A stretch of 64,000 nucleotides of DNA from NCBI GenBank assembly GCA_930367205.1, contig OV884014.1, positions 108,600,138 to 108,664,137 on the forward strand, read 5' to 3'. A program made the translations under genes and the position numbers. Each line of letters opens with the position of its first letter. The stretch's first letter is position 1. Origin of the DNA: Acanthosoma haemorrhoidale. Its lineage: Eukaryota; Arthropoda; Insecta; Hemiptera; Acanthosomatidae. A model generated the notes under the pieces. It saw only the letters and a program-made list of their open reading frames with translations. It had not been told where the DNA came from and did no database searches. Below, piece after piece: positions 1 through 12,500 of this stretch.

Positions 1-325
1 GACCAACCCAGTGTTTAACGCTATGACCCCACCACCCCTTCCGCATTGATGGCAACAGACAGGGGGAAATTAGGTCAGGAATTAGTATGTAAGTTAGTTT
101 TAAGTTTGATCCAAAAGGTGAGCCCCATCACCTTTATAAGTCAGTTCAGTCCAGTCACGTATAAAGTGTATCATTATACTTGTTTATTCCATCATATAAT
201 TTTTATAAAACAACAAAACCTGTATATAATGTAGCGATGCTACAGGAAATACAAAAATAATTTGTAAACAGATTCGCCTGAGAATCTATGTTTGTATATA
301 ATTATCTGTAAATTTAAAGGGGTTG
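1..325 (+). repeat. Family A interspersed repeat, copy 1 (may begin before the window)
   Basis: The segment matches the reverse complement of 15562-15890 almost throughout, and its right two thirds also match 33003-33245. Shared landmarks are the stretch GTTTTAAGTTTGATC, the block TCAGTTCAGTCCAGTC and the inner palindrome TGTAGCGATGCTACA at 230-244. The hairpin AGATTC(GCCTGA)GAATCT lies at 270-287. After about 320 the sequence becomes A-rich (AAGAAAGAAAAAAAC) and similarity to the other copies ends, so this looks like the 3' end of a retroposed element. I see no long coding frame and cannot name the family. A LINE 3' UTR or a SINE is the likeliest reading, by inference. Confidence 0.75.
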
Positions 326-2135
326 TGAAGAAAGAAAAAAACACTTTTTACCGCTGGCTTTTGAATGATTTAATTGCAATCATAATCATGATATCATGAA
401 ATTATAAAATCTTATTACAAACCATTTAGAATTTATTAACGTTTTATAATTTTTAGCACTTAATAAAAATAAATAAAATAAACTGTAATTGATAGACTCT
501 TTAAGAAAACTAAAACCAGAACCAAACACAAAAATTTCCCAATTGTGATAAGACAATCTTGTTTGTGATTCTGTACCACTCAATCGAGAGCTGTCTCTTA
601 ACCACTTCTTCTAGAGTTGGCCTCTGTTCCGGAAAGAATCTCAATTGGCTAGAGAAAAGGGAGAAGAGAAGCAACAAGTGAAATAGAGTGCCTAAAGAGA
701 TCGCTAACACGCTACTTGAACGGTAACTTTGTAAGGGTAAATTTGATTGGTCGTCGAGTGAGGAGGCGTGCCGGCTGACTGGCCAATGTCTGATCCCCTA
801 ACTCACTGATCACATTATCGGAGGTCTCGGGACAACTTTTAGTCAGAGAAAGAAGATTCACTTTGTCTCTTCTGTAGCTGCAGAGTTTTTCAACGACTGA
901 AGCACTCATTCTAAGGTGCCACAGCATAATTGCTTAAAAAAAGGATTTGACGAGGAAATCCAAACATGGTATCGTATAATAACTCAACTGTTTAGCCTTG
1001 TCAATCATTTACAGAAAATATTATGCAAGTGTGTTAACTTTGAAAGCCACCATAAATTAAAATGTCTTACTTCAACTTTCTATAATTTACCGATTTAGGG
1101 TAATGGTTTTCAACATTTAAACTTATTAATAAACTTTAAATTGTAAGTATAGGTTGGCTGTGAATCATTTTCAATTTACTTTCTATTCCAAGCTGTGTGA
1201 ATTAAGTATATGGACATAGATGAAAAAGTCTGAGACCCGTCCCTCGCCTCCTCCTAAGAAAATATAGTTGAATTATTGATTAAGTAGGAATTGCCAAGAT
1301 ATCTGCATTGCTAAAGATATCACAATACTTCTTGCTGTAGGATTTATTTCCAATCACTGCTCTCAAAATAACAAAGGACAAGCTCCTTTTGAAATATAGG
1401 ACATGTCATAGGGCGCATTATCTCAAATGAGACCTTTTACAAATATCCCAAGTATTTTCATTTGACAAAGGGAACATTGACAGTCAGAAAGATGTTTCAT
1501 ATTCAGCATTTCAACTTCTTAAAACAATTGAATTTATTCCTTCAATCGCTCACTTCTTCATTTCTCTGCTCCACCATCGCCCCCCTCCCAATAAATTTTC
1601 ATCTGACTGAAAAAAAATAAAAATTGCATCCCAGATTTACTTAATGTGACCCCTGTGCCTCGTAGTTCGCTACTAGGTCCTTAATATCAGGAATAATGGC
1701 TTTGTATTTTAGTTCTGTTTCTTTTTTTTCTTTAGGGAAAATATTATTCACTGCTTTAGAGGCAAACTTCACTCATCATTATTCCTGATATTTCGAACCA
1801 AACATTATTATTTTCATCACACGGGTTTTTTCTCTTGAACCATCATAGTTCACTATTAAAAGTTTAACACAATCAAATTTAAAATGATACACGCTTAGTC
1901 GCGTCACTGTGTTTACAACATTACTATAGTCTGTTCATGCAATCTACGAAAAGTGGAGTAGTTAAAACATAACTGCAGAATACATGATAAGAAGATTAAA
2001 CAAAACAAAATATGTTTATAACAATTACCTTTCATTTTTAATTTAGTTCAGTTAAGAAATATACTTAACTTTATCATAAACGTCATTCTCATTAAGATTA
2101 CAAAATCATCTGATTGTAAACATAATTAAACAAAC
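326..2135. other. AT-rich stretch, no gene recognised
   Basis: The only frames are short (60-71 codons), overlap each other on both strands and resemble no protein I know. The only structure I can support is the inverted repeat at 1683-1792, listed separately. There is no RNA gene or mobile element I can name. Confidence 0.6.
1683..1792. repeat. Perfect 16-bp inverted repeat with 78-bp loop
   Basis: AATATCAGGAATAATG at 1683-1698 is matched exactly by its reverse complement CATTATTCCTGATATT at 1777-1792. The arms could form a stem or be the end pieces of a very small foldback element. No TA or other target duplication is evident outside the arms, so a transposon origin is not shown. Confidence 0.7.
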
Positions 2136-3352
2136 TTTTGGCACGCAGTATTGCTTTATAAGGTCAAAATATATTTACCACAGACCCTTATCCTAATCCT
2201 TCAGTTCTACCTTTCAAACCGCTTCATCCAAGTCAGCTGTGGTTTAGAATATTTTAACTACTACCCCATTAAAGCAGGAGTTCCTCAGGGCAGTGTCTTG
2301 GGTCCCGTCCTCTATAACCTATACACCGCTGATGCCCCCTCTACCCCCAATACCTTCTTGGCCACAATTGCAGAAGACACTACAGTCTTGTCATCCCACG
2401 CAGACCCCGATATAGCATCCCATAAACTTCAAAAACATCTTGACGAGATCGAGTATTGGTGCAACCAATGGCGGATTAAAGTTAATGAAGCAAAATGTTC
2501 CCACATTACCTTTACGCTCTGCTGCAACTCCTGTCCAATATATTTTTTTTAATTCCCTTCCTCTCCCTGTATCCGAGACAGTACGGTACTTAGGCTTCCA
2601 TCTCAACAAACGGCTGACCTGGAACCCACATACGATGCTAAAAAGACATGAACTTAACAGACGCTTTGGACAACTGTACAGACTACTTCAAAGGACATCC
2701 CATCTCTCAATAGAAAATAAACTACTAATCTACAAAGTTACACTTAAACCAATCTGGACATATGGAATAGAGCTATGGTAGACAGCAAAAAACTCGAACA
2801 TCAACCGCATCCAATCCTTTCAATCTAAAGTCCTGAGAACAATAGTAAATGCCCCTTATTACGTCAGGAACAAACCCCTTTATAACGCTTCTAATATACC
2901 TTACATTCTTGAACTCATCCCTTCCAAATTCATGAAATTCATTAGTAACCTATCCAACCACCCTAATTCCCTAGCACAGTCATTGCACTGCACCACTCAT
3001 CCCTATAATCCACCTCGGAGACTAAAACGGCAGTGGCCTCTTGACCTGCTATAAATGTGTGAAAGTGGGAGTCCTGGCAATGACCAGCTTCTCCAATCAT
3101 GTCCTGAGAGTTGTATTTACTGGACACGTATTGGGTGACGCGCTGACGTAGGAACGTAGGGGGGGGGGGGCTTTCCAATACTTCCTTTTTTGAATTGGGG
3201 AAGGTGCCAAGCATTTGTATTCGGGAGATATTTGGGCTGTTGAATGAGTGAATGAACATTTGAGTAATTATAGTATGACTAAGATCATTGTTCACAATTA
3301 CTTATTGCCCAATAAGGCAGATTATAATTTTATTGCAATAAATGTCGTTGCA
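2136..3352 (+). mobile_element. Jockey-clade LINE, 5'-truncated copy A (reverse transcriptase C-terminal half plus 3' UTR)
   Basis: This is one of the two longest copies of the window's main LINE. The first frame (2139-2552) reads FWHA..LLYKVK, then YYPIKAGVPQGSVLGPVLYN, the fingers/palm region of jockey-type reverse transcriptases. The catalytic FADD box is degraded to IAED in ATIAEDTTVLSS. A T-rich slip near 2545 shifts frame. The next frame carries VRYLGFHLNKRLTWNPHT and LENKLLIYK-like thumb sequence ending in WTYGIELW. A TAG at about 2779 interrupts it, then the frame resumes through NIPYILELIPSKFMKF to the natural stop at 3052-3054 (QWPLDLL*). A 3' UTR of about 300 bases follows and ends in CCCAATAAGGCAGATTATAA and an AT-rich tail. 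The copy is non-functional: damaged active site, one frameshift, one nonsense codon and no 5' half. The reverse transcriptase assignment is firm; the clade assignment rests on recognised motifs. Confidence 0.92.
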
Positions 3353-4103
3353 GTAATAATAATTCGTGATTAAGTTTTGCATTTATATTTATATTTTTAG
3401 TAAATCATTGTGATTAGAGTGAATATCTAGTTATAAAATTTTCATTAAACTAAAGAGGCTCATTAGGCGACAATTAGTTGGGATTAGGAACGTAAGAGCG
3501 TTGCACTGTTATCATTACGAATACATTTTTTTTGTTTCTAGCTATAAGTGAAAATCGTTCCAGAAATTGCTCAGGGCCAGAAAAATCTATTTTGTTAACT
3601 TAAGAATAAGATTTAAATTATGGGAACAGTGAAGAGTCACATAGATGTCTACCTGTGGTAATGTAACTCAGACGGACTGACATCAGAATCACATTTATAA
3701 AAATAAAGGCCAAGAGAAAGTGAGGGAGGTACTCACTGATTGAGCTTGACACATTCGGGACTCAAGCGGCATAACCGAAGATTCCCGAGGGACATAAAGG
3801 GAATTCCACTGCGACTGTCAATCAAGGACGGGGTTTTATTGAGTCAATCGGAAGTGCTCGCTACTCCCGCCCATCAAGACACTGTCTATTCCATGGTCTC
3901 CACATAATGGGACTCTGCCGCCTACTCTTATACTGATGGATCCAATGTAGTATTGGCTCGACGTTAATAATTTAATATAATTTGGATAAGCGAAAATATA
4001 TCTCAACAGTTTCTTTGCAAGATTGTAGCAACTTTGAAGAATAGACAATGGTTTGATGATGAAACTGCAAGTTCTAGTCAATCGGTACCTTAGAAAAGCT
4101 TAT
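3353..4103. other. Inter-repeat sequence, no gene recognised
   Basis: AT-rich in its first half and mixed later. A minus-strand frame at 3836-4081 (81 codons) has no recognisable motif. I see no repeat or RNA gene. Confidence 0.55.
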
Positions 4104-4500
4104 TATGCCCCTTATTACGTCAGCAACAAAACCCTTCATAACGATCTTAATATACCTTACATTCTAGAACTCATCCCTTCCAAGTTTATGAAATTACATA
4201 GTAACCTATCCAACAGCCCTAATTCCCTAGCACAGTCATTGAACTGCACCACTCATCCCTATAATACTCCTCTGAGACTGAAACGGCAGTGGCCACGTGA
4301 CCTGCTATAATCGCGTGACAGTGGGAGTCCTGGCAATGGCCAGTTTCTCCAATCATGTGCTGAGCGTCTGTGGCTCTTGCGCTCTTCGTCAGCCTCCACT
4401 GGCTAGTATCCGGTGTCGTGGCTGATGGAGGAACGTGGGGAGACTTCCCAAGACTCCACATTCTCATTTGCATGCGTGGGAGATGACAACCATGTGCATT
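4104..4500 (+). mobile_element. Jockey LINE copy B, truncated at both ends
   Basis: Homology begins at ATGCCCCTTATTACGTCAGC, which encodes PYYVSNKTLHNDLNIPYILE, and runs through the ORF stop TAA at about 4308 into the 3' UTR. It stops near 4500 just after the UTR block AACCATGTGCATTTGGGA. The last 100-150 bases of the 3' UTR seen in other copies (the GAATGAGCGAGTGAATGAA block and the CAATAAGGCAGATTGTAA tail) are missing. A missing 3' end is unusual for target-primed insertion, so a later deletion or rearrangement at 4500 is likely. The coding part is intact over its short length. Confidence 0.88.
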
Positions 4501-5449
4501 TGGGAACGAAACGACTCTTATTCGACGACCTTAATGAACGACAGACCATGGAAGGCTGAAATGCCCTCCACTGGTTCAAACGTGGCAACAATGATGATAT
4601 TACACGGTTTATAACTCTTCATATTAACGAAAAATGGCTTGAACAGTAAATATTTGCCGAACTTGGAAATATAAAATGAAGTAAATGGATTTTTTTATTT
4701 GAATTGAATCGTTTTGTACTAATTTAAAATCGTTCTCTATACTCTTAATTTACTTTTCTTACCCTAAAAATAGCCCCATTCTAAATATTAATTTAATATA
4801 TGCGCTGCAAAATATTTAATACTCAATTAGAAATTATTTATATTTATCTGTAGAGTTACTTAGTGATAATTAAAATTGTGTAATATTTTCAGTATTTTCT
4901 GGCATTGATTATAATGTTCATGTTGACTTAACTAAAAACCTCTGGCAATATTCGAGTGAGTGAGGGCCTTTGGGGATGCACTTGTTGGTGTATTATTGTT
5001 TCCCCCTCTTCTCTAAAGGGCGTGCTGAAGAACAAAAGAGTTCTGTCATCCTTTGGCTCGGCAGAGGGTTCCAGTTCGCGTTTGTCTTTCAAAGGCTCGT
5101 GCACTTGTTGAGCTGGTCCAATAACCGTAAGCACTCAAAGGGCGCTATGTCTGTGTCCGATCGTTTTAAATGTACTCATACCATATATGATGTTATTATA
5201 AAAATTACTTTGACCACCTGGTACAAACCTTAAAAAAGATAAAATGAACATAGTTACTACATTTAGTTTGATAATGACGACTGCTTTAACTGTTTTGTCA
5301 TCGTGAGTTCCGGTTTTGAGTATTCCAAATCCGAATTGTCCGTGGTTTTCAACTTTTGATGTTCAATAAGGAACATTGAAAGTACTGAGGGCAATATAAG
5401 CGATTCGCTTGTGTGGATAGAATGTTTCTGATCTCTTCGTAATTGGCTG
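4501..5449. other. Inter-repeat sequence, no gene recognised
   Basis: Contains AT-rich sequence and a mixed segment (4950-5130) open on both strands for 68-87 codons with no recognisable motif. The 33-bp minisatellite starts at its right edge. Confidence 0.55.
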
Positions 5450-6222
5450 TTTACGTTCCCTATTAGCATTATCTAACTGTGTTATACGTTCCCAATTAGC
5501 ATTATATAACTACGTTATACGTTCCCTATTAGCATTATATAACCATATTATACGTTCCCTATTAGCATTATATAGCTGTGTTATACGTTCTCTATTTATA
5601 TAACTTTGTTATACGTTCCCTATTAGCATTATCTAACTGTGTTATACGTTCGCTATTAGCATTATATAACCATATTATACGTTCCCTATTAGCATTATAT
5701 AGCTGTGTTATACGTTCTCTATTTATATAACTTTGTTATACGTTCCCTATTAGCATTATCTAACTGTGTTATACGTTCGCTATTAGCATTATATAACCAT
5801 ATTATACGTTCCCTATTAGCATTATATAGCTGTGTTATACGTTATCTATTTATATAACTGTGGTATAGTTCCCTATTAGCATTATATAACTATGTGATAT
5901 GTTCCCTGTTAGCATTATATAACTATGTTATAATTTTCCTATTAGCATTATGTAACTGTGTTATAGGTCCCTATTAGCATTATATAACTATGTTATAAGT
6001 TTCCTATTAGCATTATATAACTGTGTTATAGGTCCCTATTAGCATTATATAACTATGTTATACGTTTCCTATTAGCATTATATAACTGTGTTATAGGTCC
6101 CTATTAGCATTATATAACTGTGTTATACGTTCCCTATTAGCATTATATAATTATGTTATACGTTACCTGTTAGCATTATATAACTACGTTATACGTTTCC
6201 TATTAGCATTATATAACTATGA
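5450..6222. repeat. 33-bp minisatellite, about 23 units, with a 127-bp higher-order unit
   Basis: The unit contains TACGTTCCCTATTAGCATT followed by ATATAACTGTGTTA, about 33 bases, and diverges by a few bases between units. Between about 5574 and 5860 the order is itself repeated. A block beginning AGCTGTGTTATACGTTCTCT, with one shortened unit lacking TAGCAT, starts at 5574, 5701 and 5828, a constant 127-base spacing. This indicates duplication of a four-unit cassette. No open frame crosses the array and there is no flanking gene. Confidence 0.93.
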
Positions 6223-6497
6223 ACGAAAAACAAACATAAAAGTGCGCGCAGCCTAGTCAAACCTCCAAAGAGATAGCAGTTTTCCAAAATTGAGTTTTTT
6301 TATTGAGTATTTGAGGCCATCGTGTGTTACACCTTTCATATGCCCTATGTAATTCTTTGCCAACACTGCAATCATGTGAGTGAATATATTCTTGTGTCTA
6401 AACTGTACTAAATCCTTAGTAACCTGCCAATTTCTTACTAGTTTCCTAATGCGTTTATGTTAAGTTCATATCTTGTATATTTCTGTATAGAAACTTA

Positions 6498-6992
6498 TTT
6501 ATTAGCAATAAGTAATCGTGATAAATGTTCTCATTTAAACCATATCTACAATTTTCTTTTGCTCACTCATTCATACAGTATTTAACAACAGCCCAGGGAC
6601 CTCCTAAATCTACATGGTTGTCACCTCCCTCGCGTGCCAAAGAGGAAGCGGAGTCTTGGGAAGTCCCCCATGCTCCTCCGTCGGCCGCGCCACCGGATAC
6701 GAGTCAGTAGAGGCTGACGAAGAGCGCGAGAGCCACATACGCTCAGGACATGATTGGAGAAACTGGCCATTGGACTCCCACTGTAACGTATTCATAGCAT
6801 GTCACGAGGCCACCACCGTTTCAGTCTCCAAAGAGGATTATAGGGATGAGTAGTGCAGTGTAATGACTGTGCTACGGGATTGGGGTGGTTGGATAGGTTA
6901 ATATGGAATTTTATGAGCTTGGAAGGGAGGACTTCTAGAATATAGAGTATATTAAGATCGTTATGAAGGGTTTTGTTGCTGACCTTTTGCAT
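6498..6992 (-). mobile_element. Jockey LINE copy C (3' UTR and C-terminal tail), minus strand
   Basis: Read on the minus strand, homology starts near 6992 with GTCAGCAACAAAACCCTTCA and covers the last 70 or so ORF codons (NDLNILYILEVLPSKLIKFH) to the stop near 6787. It then covers most of the 3' UTR and ends around 6498 at ACTTATTGCTAATAAATAAG. The terminal CAGATTGTAATTTTAT block of other copies is absent. Strongly 5'-truncated and inactive. Orientation is opposite to copies A and B. Confidence 0.88.
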
Positions 6993-8099
6993 TTACTCTT
7001 GTTGTCAGGAAAATATTAAATATGTATAATAATAGGAACATGTATTTATATATTTCTAAAAAAAAATATTTGAGTTTATCTTTTTAAGTTAATTGTTTGC
7101 CAAAATACATTTCTCTCCTTGTATTTGTCTTGTTATCCGTGGTTTGCCTTATTAGGAATCTGTGTTTCGCTCGTTTGCATGAGTTTTTTACGTTCGTAAG
7201 GGGATATTGAACCGGATATTCCCTGCTCCTTCACACTTTTACCGAGATGGTATTATTCAGCCGGAAGTCAGCACTTTCTAATTACTTTTCCGGTTCACTG
7301 CTGCTCCGGCTGTTCTAGGTTCAGAGCCCGAACTGTAAAATAAAAGCCCAAGCTATGGCAGTGTTAGCACCACCGCTGACCGGGCCACTAAGCACCGACT
7401 CGGCGAGTTGGCCTAAGTTGGCGATCACTGGGACGGAACGGCGCTAGGGCTGCCAGGAGCAGATGCAGCTTGAGGCAGCGCTTGATGGATCCAGGGCCTA
7501 GCGCTGCGAACTTACTGTTGTTACCGCGGGGGGGGGGGCGCTTCAAGTTTATCACTTACTTCCGCAGCAACAGTTCTCCACAGCAGATGTCGACTAGGGA
7601 CATCTTAGCCGGGATAATGTTTCTGTCTTATACACTACCAATAATTATAGAGCACCGAGGGAGTGGCTCTACTTTCAAATAGTTACGGGGCAAACATTAA
7701 CGATAGCTCTCTCTGAAACTTGTTTTTATGACCCAAGCAAACTCCAATTACCTACAATAAAACGACAGCAATGAACAAATAAATTACAAACACACAGGAT
7801 ACTAAGAATATCCCATACTACGTTTAAGGCACAGGAAGTCATTTACACAATGGGTATTTATTGTCGATCAAGCCGACTTTACCAAGTTTATTTCTATTTA
7901 AAAAGTGAACTTTAGTTCTAAACTAACTTAACGACATTTTATTCGGATTGAAAAAATAATGACGTGGCCACTGATCCTGTGCTGGTATAATTATTTTATA
8001 GGTAAAATATATCAACAATGTAAGTCACCAAGACTTCTCAATACATGCGGACGTACGGTACACAGGACAAGAGCCATATTTAACTAGTAGTACCCTCAC
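6993..8099. other. Mixed stretch with a GC-richer island at 7200-7680, no gene recognised
   Basis: The segment 7300-7560 is clearly more GC-rich than its surroundings and carries an 11-base G run at 7528-7538. The plus frame at 7470-7682 (70 codons) runs through that G tract and has no domain I recognise. This could be an old unclassified repeat; I found no second copy in the window. Confidence 0.5.
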
Positions 8100-8683
8100 G
8101 TATCCAAACCTTTTAATCAAAAGTCCTGAGAACAATAGTAAATGCCCTTATTACGTCAGAAAAAACACCCTTCATAATGGTCTTAATATACCCTACATTC
8201 TTGAACTCATCCCTTCCAAATTCATAAAATTCCATAGTAGCCTATCCAACCACCCTAATCCTGTAGCACAGCCATAGCAATGCTCCACTCATCCCTATAA
8301 TCCTCCTCAGAGACTAAAACGGCAGTGGCCTCTTGACCTGCTATAAATGCGTGAGAGTAGGATCCTGGCAATGGTCAGTTTCTCCAATCATGTCCTGAGC
8401 ATCTGTGGCTCTCGCGCTCTTGGTCAGTCTCTGCTGGCTCGTATCCGGTGACGCGGCTGTCAGAGGAGCGTGGTCGACTTCCCAAGACGGACGCTTCCTC
8501 TTTCTCATGTGAAGGAGGTTACAACCATGTGGATTTGGGAGGTCTATGGGCTGTTTGTAAATATTGTATGAATGAGCGAGTGAATGAAAATTGTAAATAG
8601 GGTATGAATGAAAACATTTATCACAATTACTTATTTGTCCAATGAGGCAGATTGTAATTTTGTCATAATAATTTTTTTTTTTT
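8100..8683 (+). mobile_element. Jockey LINE copy D (ORF tail plus complete 3' UTR)
   Basis: Homology begins at ATCCAAACCTTTTAATCAAA (the QSFQSKVLRTIVNA region) and covers the last 80 or so codons, then the 3' UTR. The UTR includes GAATGAGCGAGTGAATGAAA and AATGAGGCAGATTGTAATTT, and the copy ends at a run of 12 T. A one-base loss in ATGCCCTTATTACG breaks the frame and a TAG follows near 8276. Inactive 5'-truncated copy. Confidence 0.9.
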
Positions 8684-9427
8684 AAATTGTGCCCTTAACT
8701 GGTAGTGTTATTAATAGTATAGTGAATAAAACCTTTTTAGAAATTTGTTCTCAGTTATTAAACATTTAAATGGGCCTGAATAAATATATGATGATAAATC
8801 ATTTAATTTTCTCTCCGAGTCTAAAAATACAGCCGCCTCTTAAGTGAAACAGACTTGGCGGGATAATTTTAGCCTCCCTTCTTAAAGAATCCTTACAGTG
8901 ATCCCGTCACTGATGAACAATTCCATTTTTAGGGTTTCTTTGTTTTTGTTTTCAAAGGCAGAAACCCCCTACGTACGTTTTTACCAGTACATCTGTCCGC
9001 TGTGTACATCGTTAGACATGGAGCTAGAAACATAAACGTGTACATGGAATTCACTATTTGATAACGGAAAAACTTTTGGAATTCGGAAATTAATTTTTTG
9101 ATATTATATATTTAATTTGGTTGCCCTGATTAACCGTTCGTAATTTGTGTTTTGTAAACACAATTTTAATCTATAAAGGATTGAACAATAAATATAATAT
9201 TCAAATGCCATGTTGTTATTGAAATAAATTGTCAATCGCAACTGTCATTAAAAATGCCGTTAATTCGTCTATAATATTGTGATCTTTTCTTACATACAAA
9301 CATTCTTTCATTTTTCGCTGTCCCAATTCCTTAGCTTTGAACTATGATAAAGACATCTATTTATTGTTCATCTTCTGACAAATAAAACAAAAGATTTTTC
9401 CTCAGATAAACATATAAGAAGAGAACA
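8684..9427. other. AT-rich stretch, no gene recognised
   Basis: No frame of 60 codons or more on either strand and no repeat that I can match elsewhere in the window. Confidence 0.6.
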
Positions 9428-9576
9428 CACGTGTATTTGGCCCTTTTGTAGTCAAGTAGACAATGCTCTATTACACACGTCAGAAACTTTACCTCCAGCA
9501 CGTGTATTTGGCCCTTTTGTAGTCAAGTAGACAATGCTCTATTACACACGTCAGAAACTTTACCTCCAGCACGTGT
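9428..9576. repeat. Perfect 71-bp tandem duplication
   Basis: Two copies, 9428-9498 and 9499-9569, read identically from CACGTGTATTTGGCCCTTTT through to ACTTTACCTCCAG. A third start (CACGTGT) follows at 9570. Perfect identity implies a recent duplication or an assembly duplication. Each unit holds CACGTG, an E-box-like palindrome, at its start. No gene is nearby to give this a regulatory meaning. Confidence 0.93.
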
Positions 9577-12500
9577 CTCTCAAATATTCATCAGTATAAT
9601 TACTTTTAGATAAAACTAACCAACCGAATATGAGACGAAATGAAGTTCCACTTATTATTTTTAAACTCCTAGTTATTTTAGAAATACTTAGTACACTGGA
9701 AATTTTTATTTTATTGCTAGTTGAAGTAACATGAAATCCTACTTGTTCGACAAGAGGAAATGATTGTACGAGATGAGCTAAAGAAATAACAAGTTATAGA
9801 TTTCTGGTCCTGGGTCCAATTCCCATGCATTTCAATATATTTTTCGTTTTTTAAGAAGTAATAATTCATATTTTGGTTTTTTTCTCTCAATGAGCACTAT
9901 TCATTGCCGGGTCCCATCTTACCCGGAGCAGAGCCGAAGCATTTTTATGACGGGAATCTCAATCTGAATGTAGTGTGTGGTGGTGTGTACAAAATATGAT
10001 TATCTCTTCTTTTTGTTGAGGGTCGGCCGAAGAATGTGGGGAATAAGATAGTTACAAGTGATACACACAAAAGCGAGGAAGCGGATTTGCGAAGGAGAGG
10101 TGACAATAGCTCTCGTTGATTACAGCTCCTCTATCGAGGCTATTGCCAGATAGCGCCAGTCATCGCTAGATCCTCTAATAGAGAAAAAGATAACAGACTA
10201 GGGGGGGGGGACTGATAAGGTAACAGACTGGGGGGGGGGAGGACTTATAAGATAACAGTTAGTGGCCAACTGCTGCATAACTCCACTCCATTACCTTATT
10301 ATTTTATTGTTATCTCCAATGGCGGAACTCCGGCCACTTATAACGTCTTTATTATTGCACCTCAGAGATTTCTTCAGAGTTATTATAATAGCAGGCGATC
10401 GTTATAAATGAATATATGTATACAAATTATAAGTGATTTATAGGTTAGGCGGTACGAGAAATGATTCTCCAAAATATAGTTGAAAATTTTCTCAATTAAA
10501 GCCTTTTTTTCCACTGCCATTATAAAGCCTTACCTTTACGAATACTTTGATTCGGTCCATATAATTATTATATAGATTATTGTAGAACTTGTTTCGTTGA
10601 TATGTGAGCACTTACACCTGTAGAGAAATACTCTCACAGATATGAACCACTCAGCCAAGATGAACCCCGGACTCCGCGATGACCCGGTATTCCCCGAGGC
10701 GAGGGACAGCCGGGATGGGCATTTCCATATATGAATTGAATGGTGTGTAGGCAGGCCGATGTTTATAGAAATGATTACAAGGGTTCCTGTCCACCCCCCC
10801 TCATATGAAATTCATAGCGTTTTTTGTCATCTCGCTGGGCGTTCCACAATAGAACCTTCTGTAATAGTTCCCTTCGGGTCACTACACACACTCATATCTC
10901 CTCTTTTGATTTTCTTAAATATTCAATATTTAGTCGCTTTGCTAGTCTCCAAGTCCTATGAAACAATTAAACTTAAGATGGTACCTAATTTTGTTTCTTA
11001 TTATAAATAAATGTAGTCAGCATATACACCTAACGAATTGAGATGTGATTAGCAAATCCCAACTATGATAATATATATTTGAAATCAAAAATTCAATTGT
11101 TTTTTTTTTCAAACCGGGAAACTGCATATCATTGAAATATCTCAAATTCGTTATTATTGGCATTTAAGTTTTTTGTTTTTATTTGGCCTTCTACTATTTT
11201 CTAGGATTTTATTATTTTTATTAAAATGTGTACGGAACTTTATTTACAAGCAGCATAACGTCTGCAATTTATTGGAATTCCAAACAAAACTCTATTGTGA
11301 GAACGAGACATTATAGATTATGAAGAGTCAATTTGTTCATTAGAATAATATGGCAATTGTAAATCCGAATTTGGTAGAGTCTGGAGCCTTACAATTGTAG
11401 GGCCACCCAAAGCCCTGATTTAAGAGTCGACTCTTCGACGACGGATGAAAAGTGTTCCGTTTAAAATTTGCCATACCATAGACAGAACAATAGTAGACCA
11501 TCGGTGAAAATACAATTCTATCCCTCGACCCCTGGCCACGATGTATCGTATGCTTCATGAAGTACGATTGCTAAGTTAAGGCGAAGTGTTTAAATTTAGT
11601 CTTGACAAAGCCAGGTTTGACTCCAAAATAGTATCGTTGCAGACAGCTAAACAAAACTCATTGAAAATAGATAAATTTTAAGAGTGATAATAATAAGGTG
11701 ATAATCCTTAGGTGTTATGAAAATTTAGAGTTTTTCAGAAATCCAAAAACTAACATTCGCCAGTAGATTAATTGTTTTTCTCATTATTTTTCCAGTTTTA
11801 ACATTAAAAAATAGTTGTTTTTTAGAAAACAATATTGGCTTTGAAGTGTAAACAATCAACAAGATAAACATTTGAATACAATTTTCCAGATAATCACACG
11901 ATATTTTGATTAAATGAATTCTAGGTTCTTCGAGATGGAAATGAGTGAAGCTATCAACCTTTGGTTTACACAAGATAACGGACAAGGTAGTACATACATG
12001 CCTGTGCGCTACGGATCACCAGAAACCACAAATGACAGCATTATTGCAAAGCTCTGGCACTCATTCTACCAACTTTCTCCCCGTTTGGAACAGATCCTGC
12101 GGTCAAGCGTCAAAATTTCGTTAACAATACCAATGTCAAAATACAGCCTTCACCTGCTACGTCCAACAGTACTTCTTTCCTGAAACACCTATTAGGGGTT
12201 AAAGTGCAACTTCCGCTCTTTAACTGCATGACGTCTGTGAAGTGATAAGCCAGATTGATTTAACAAAAATATGATTTTTGTAAGTACACCAAACTGTGAT
12301 TGAGTCCGAACAACCGACAACAAAAAATATATTAAAGCCTTTGAGTATGAAACTCACAAGCATCGAGAGTATAATACAAATTGCTGAGCTAATGCGAAAC
12401 CTTATTCTGAATGATAATTATTTAAAATTATTGTTTTATTCTGATTTTTTACGCATATCTCACTCTCTTTTTATTACAGATACATGGTCAAGTAAAAGTA

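Noticed and set aside
5450..6222. CRISPR array
   Set aside because: Repeats are contiguous with no unique spacers, there are no cas genes, and the DNA is clearly eukaryotic.
11914..12183. 89-codon plus frame with protein-like composition
   Set aside because: Not recognised, has no splice context that I can defend and no second copy. Kept only as a remark in the spacer entry.
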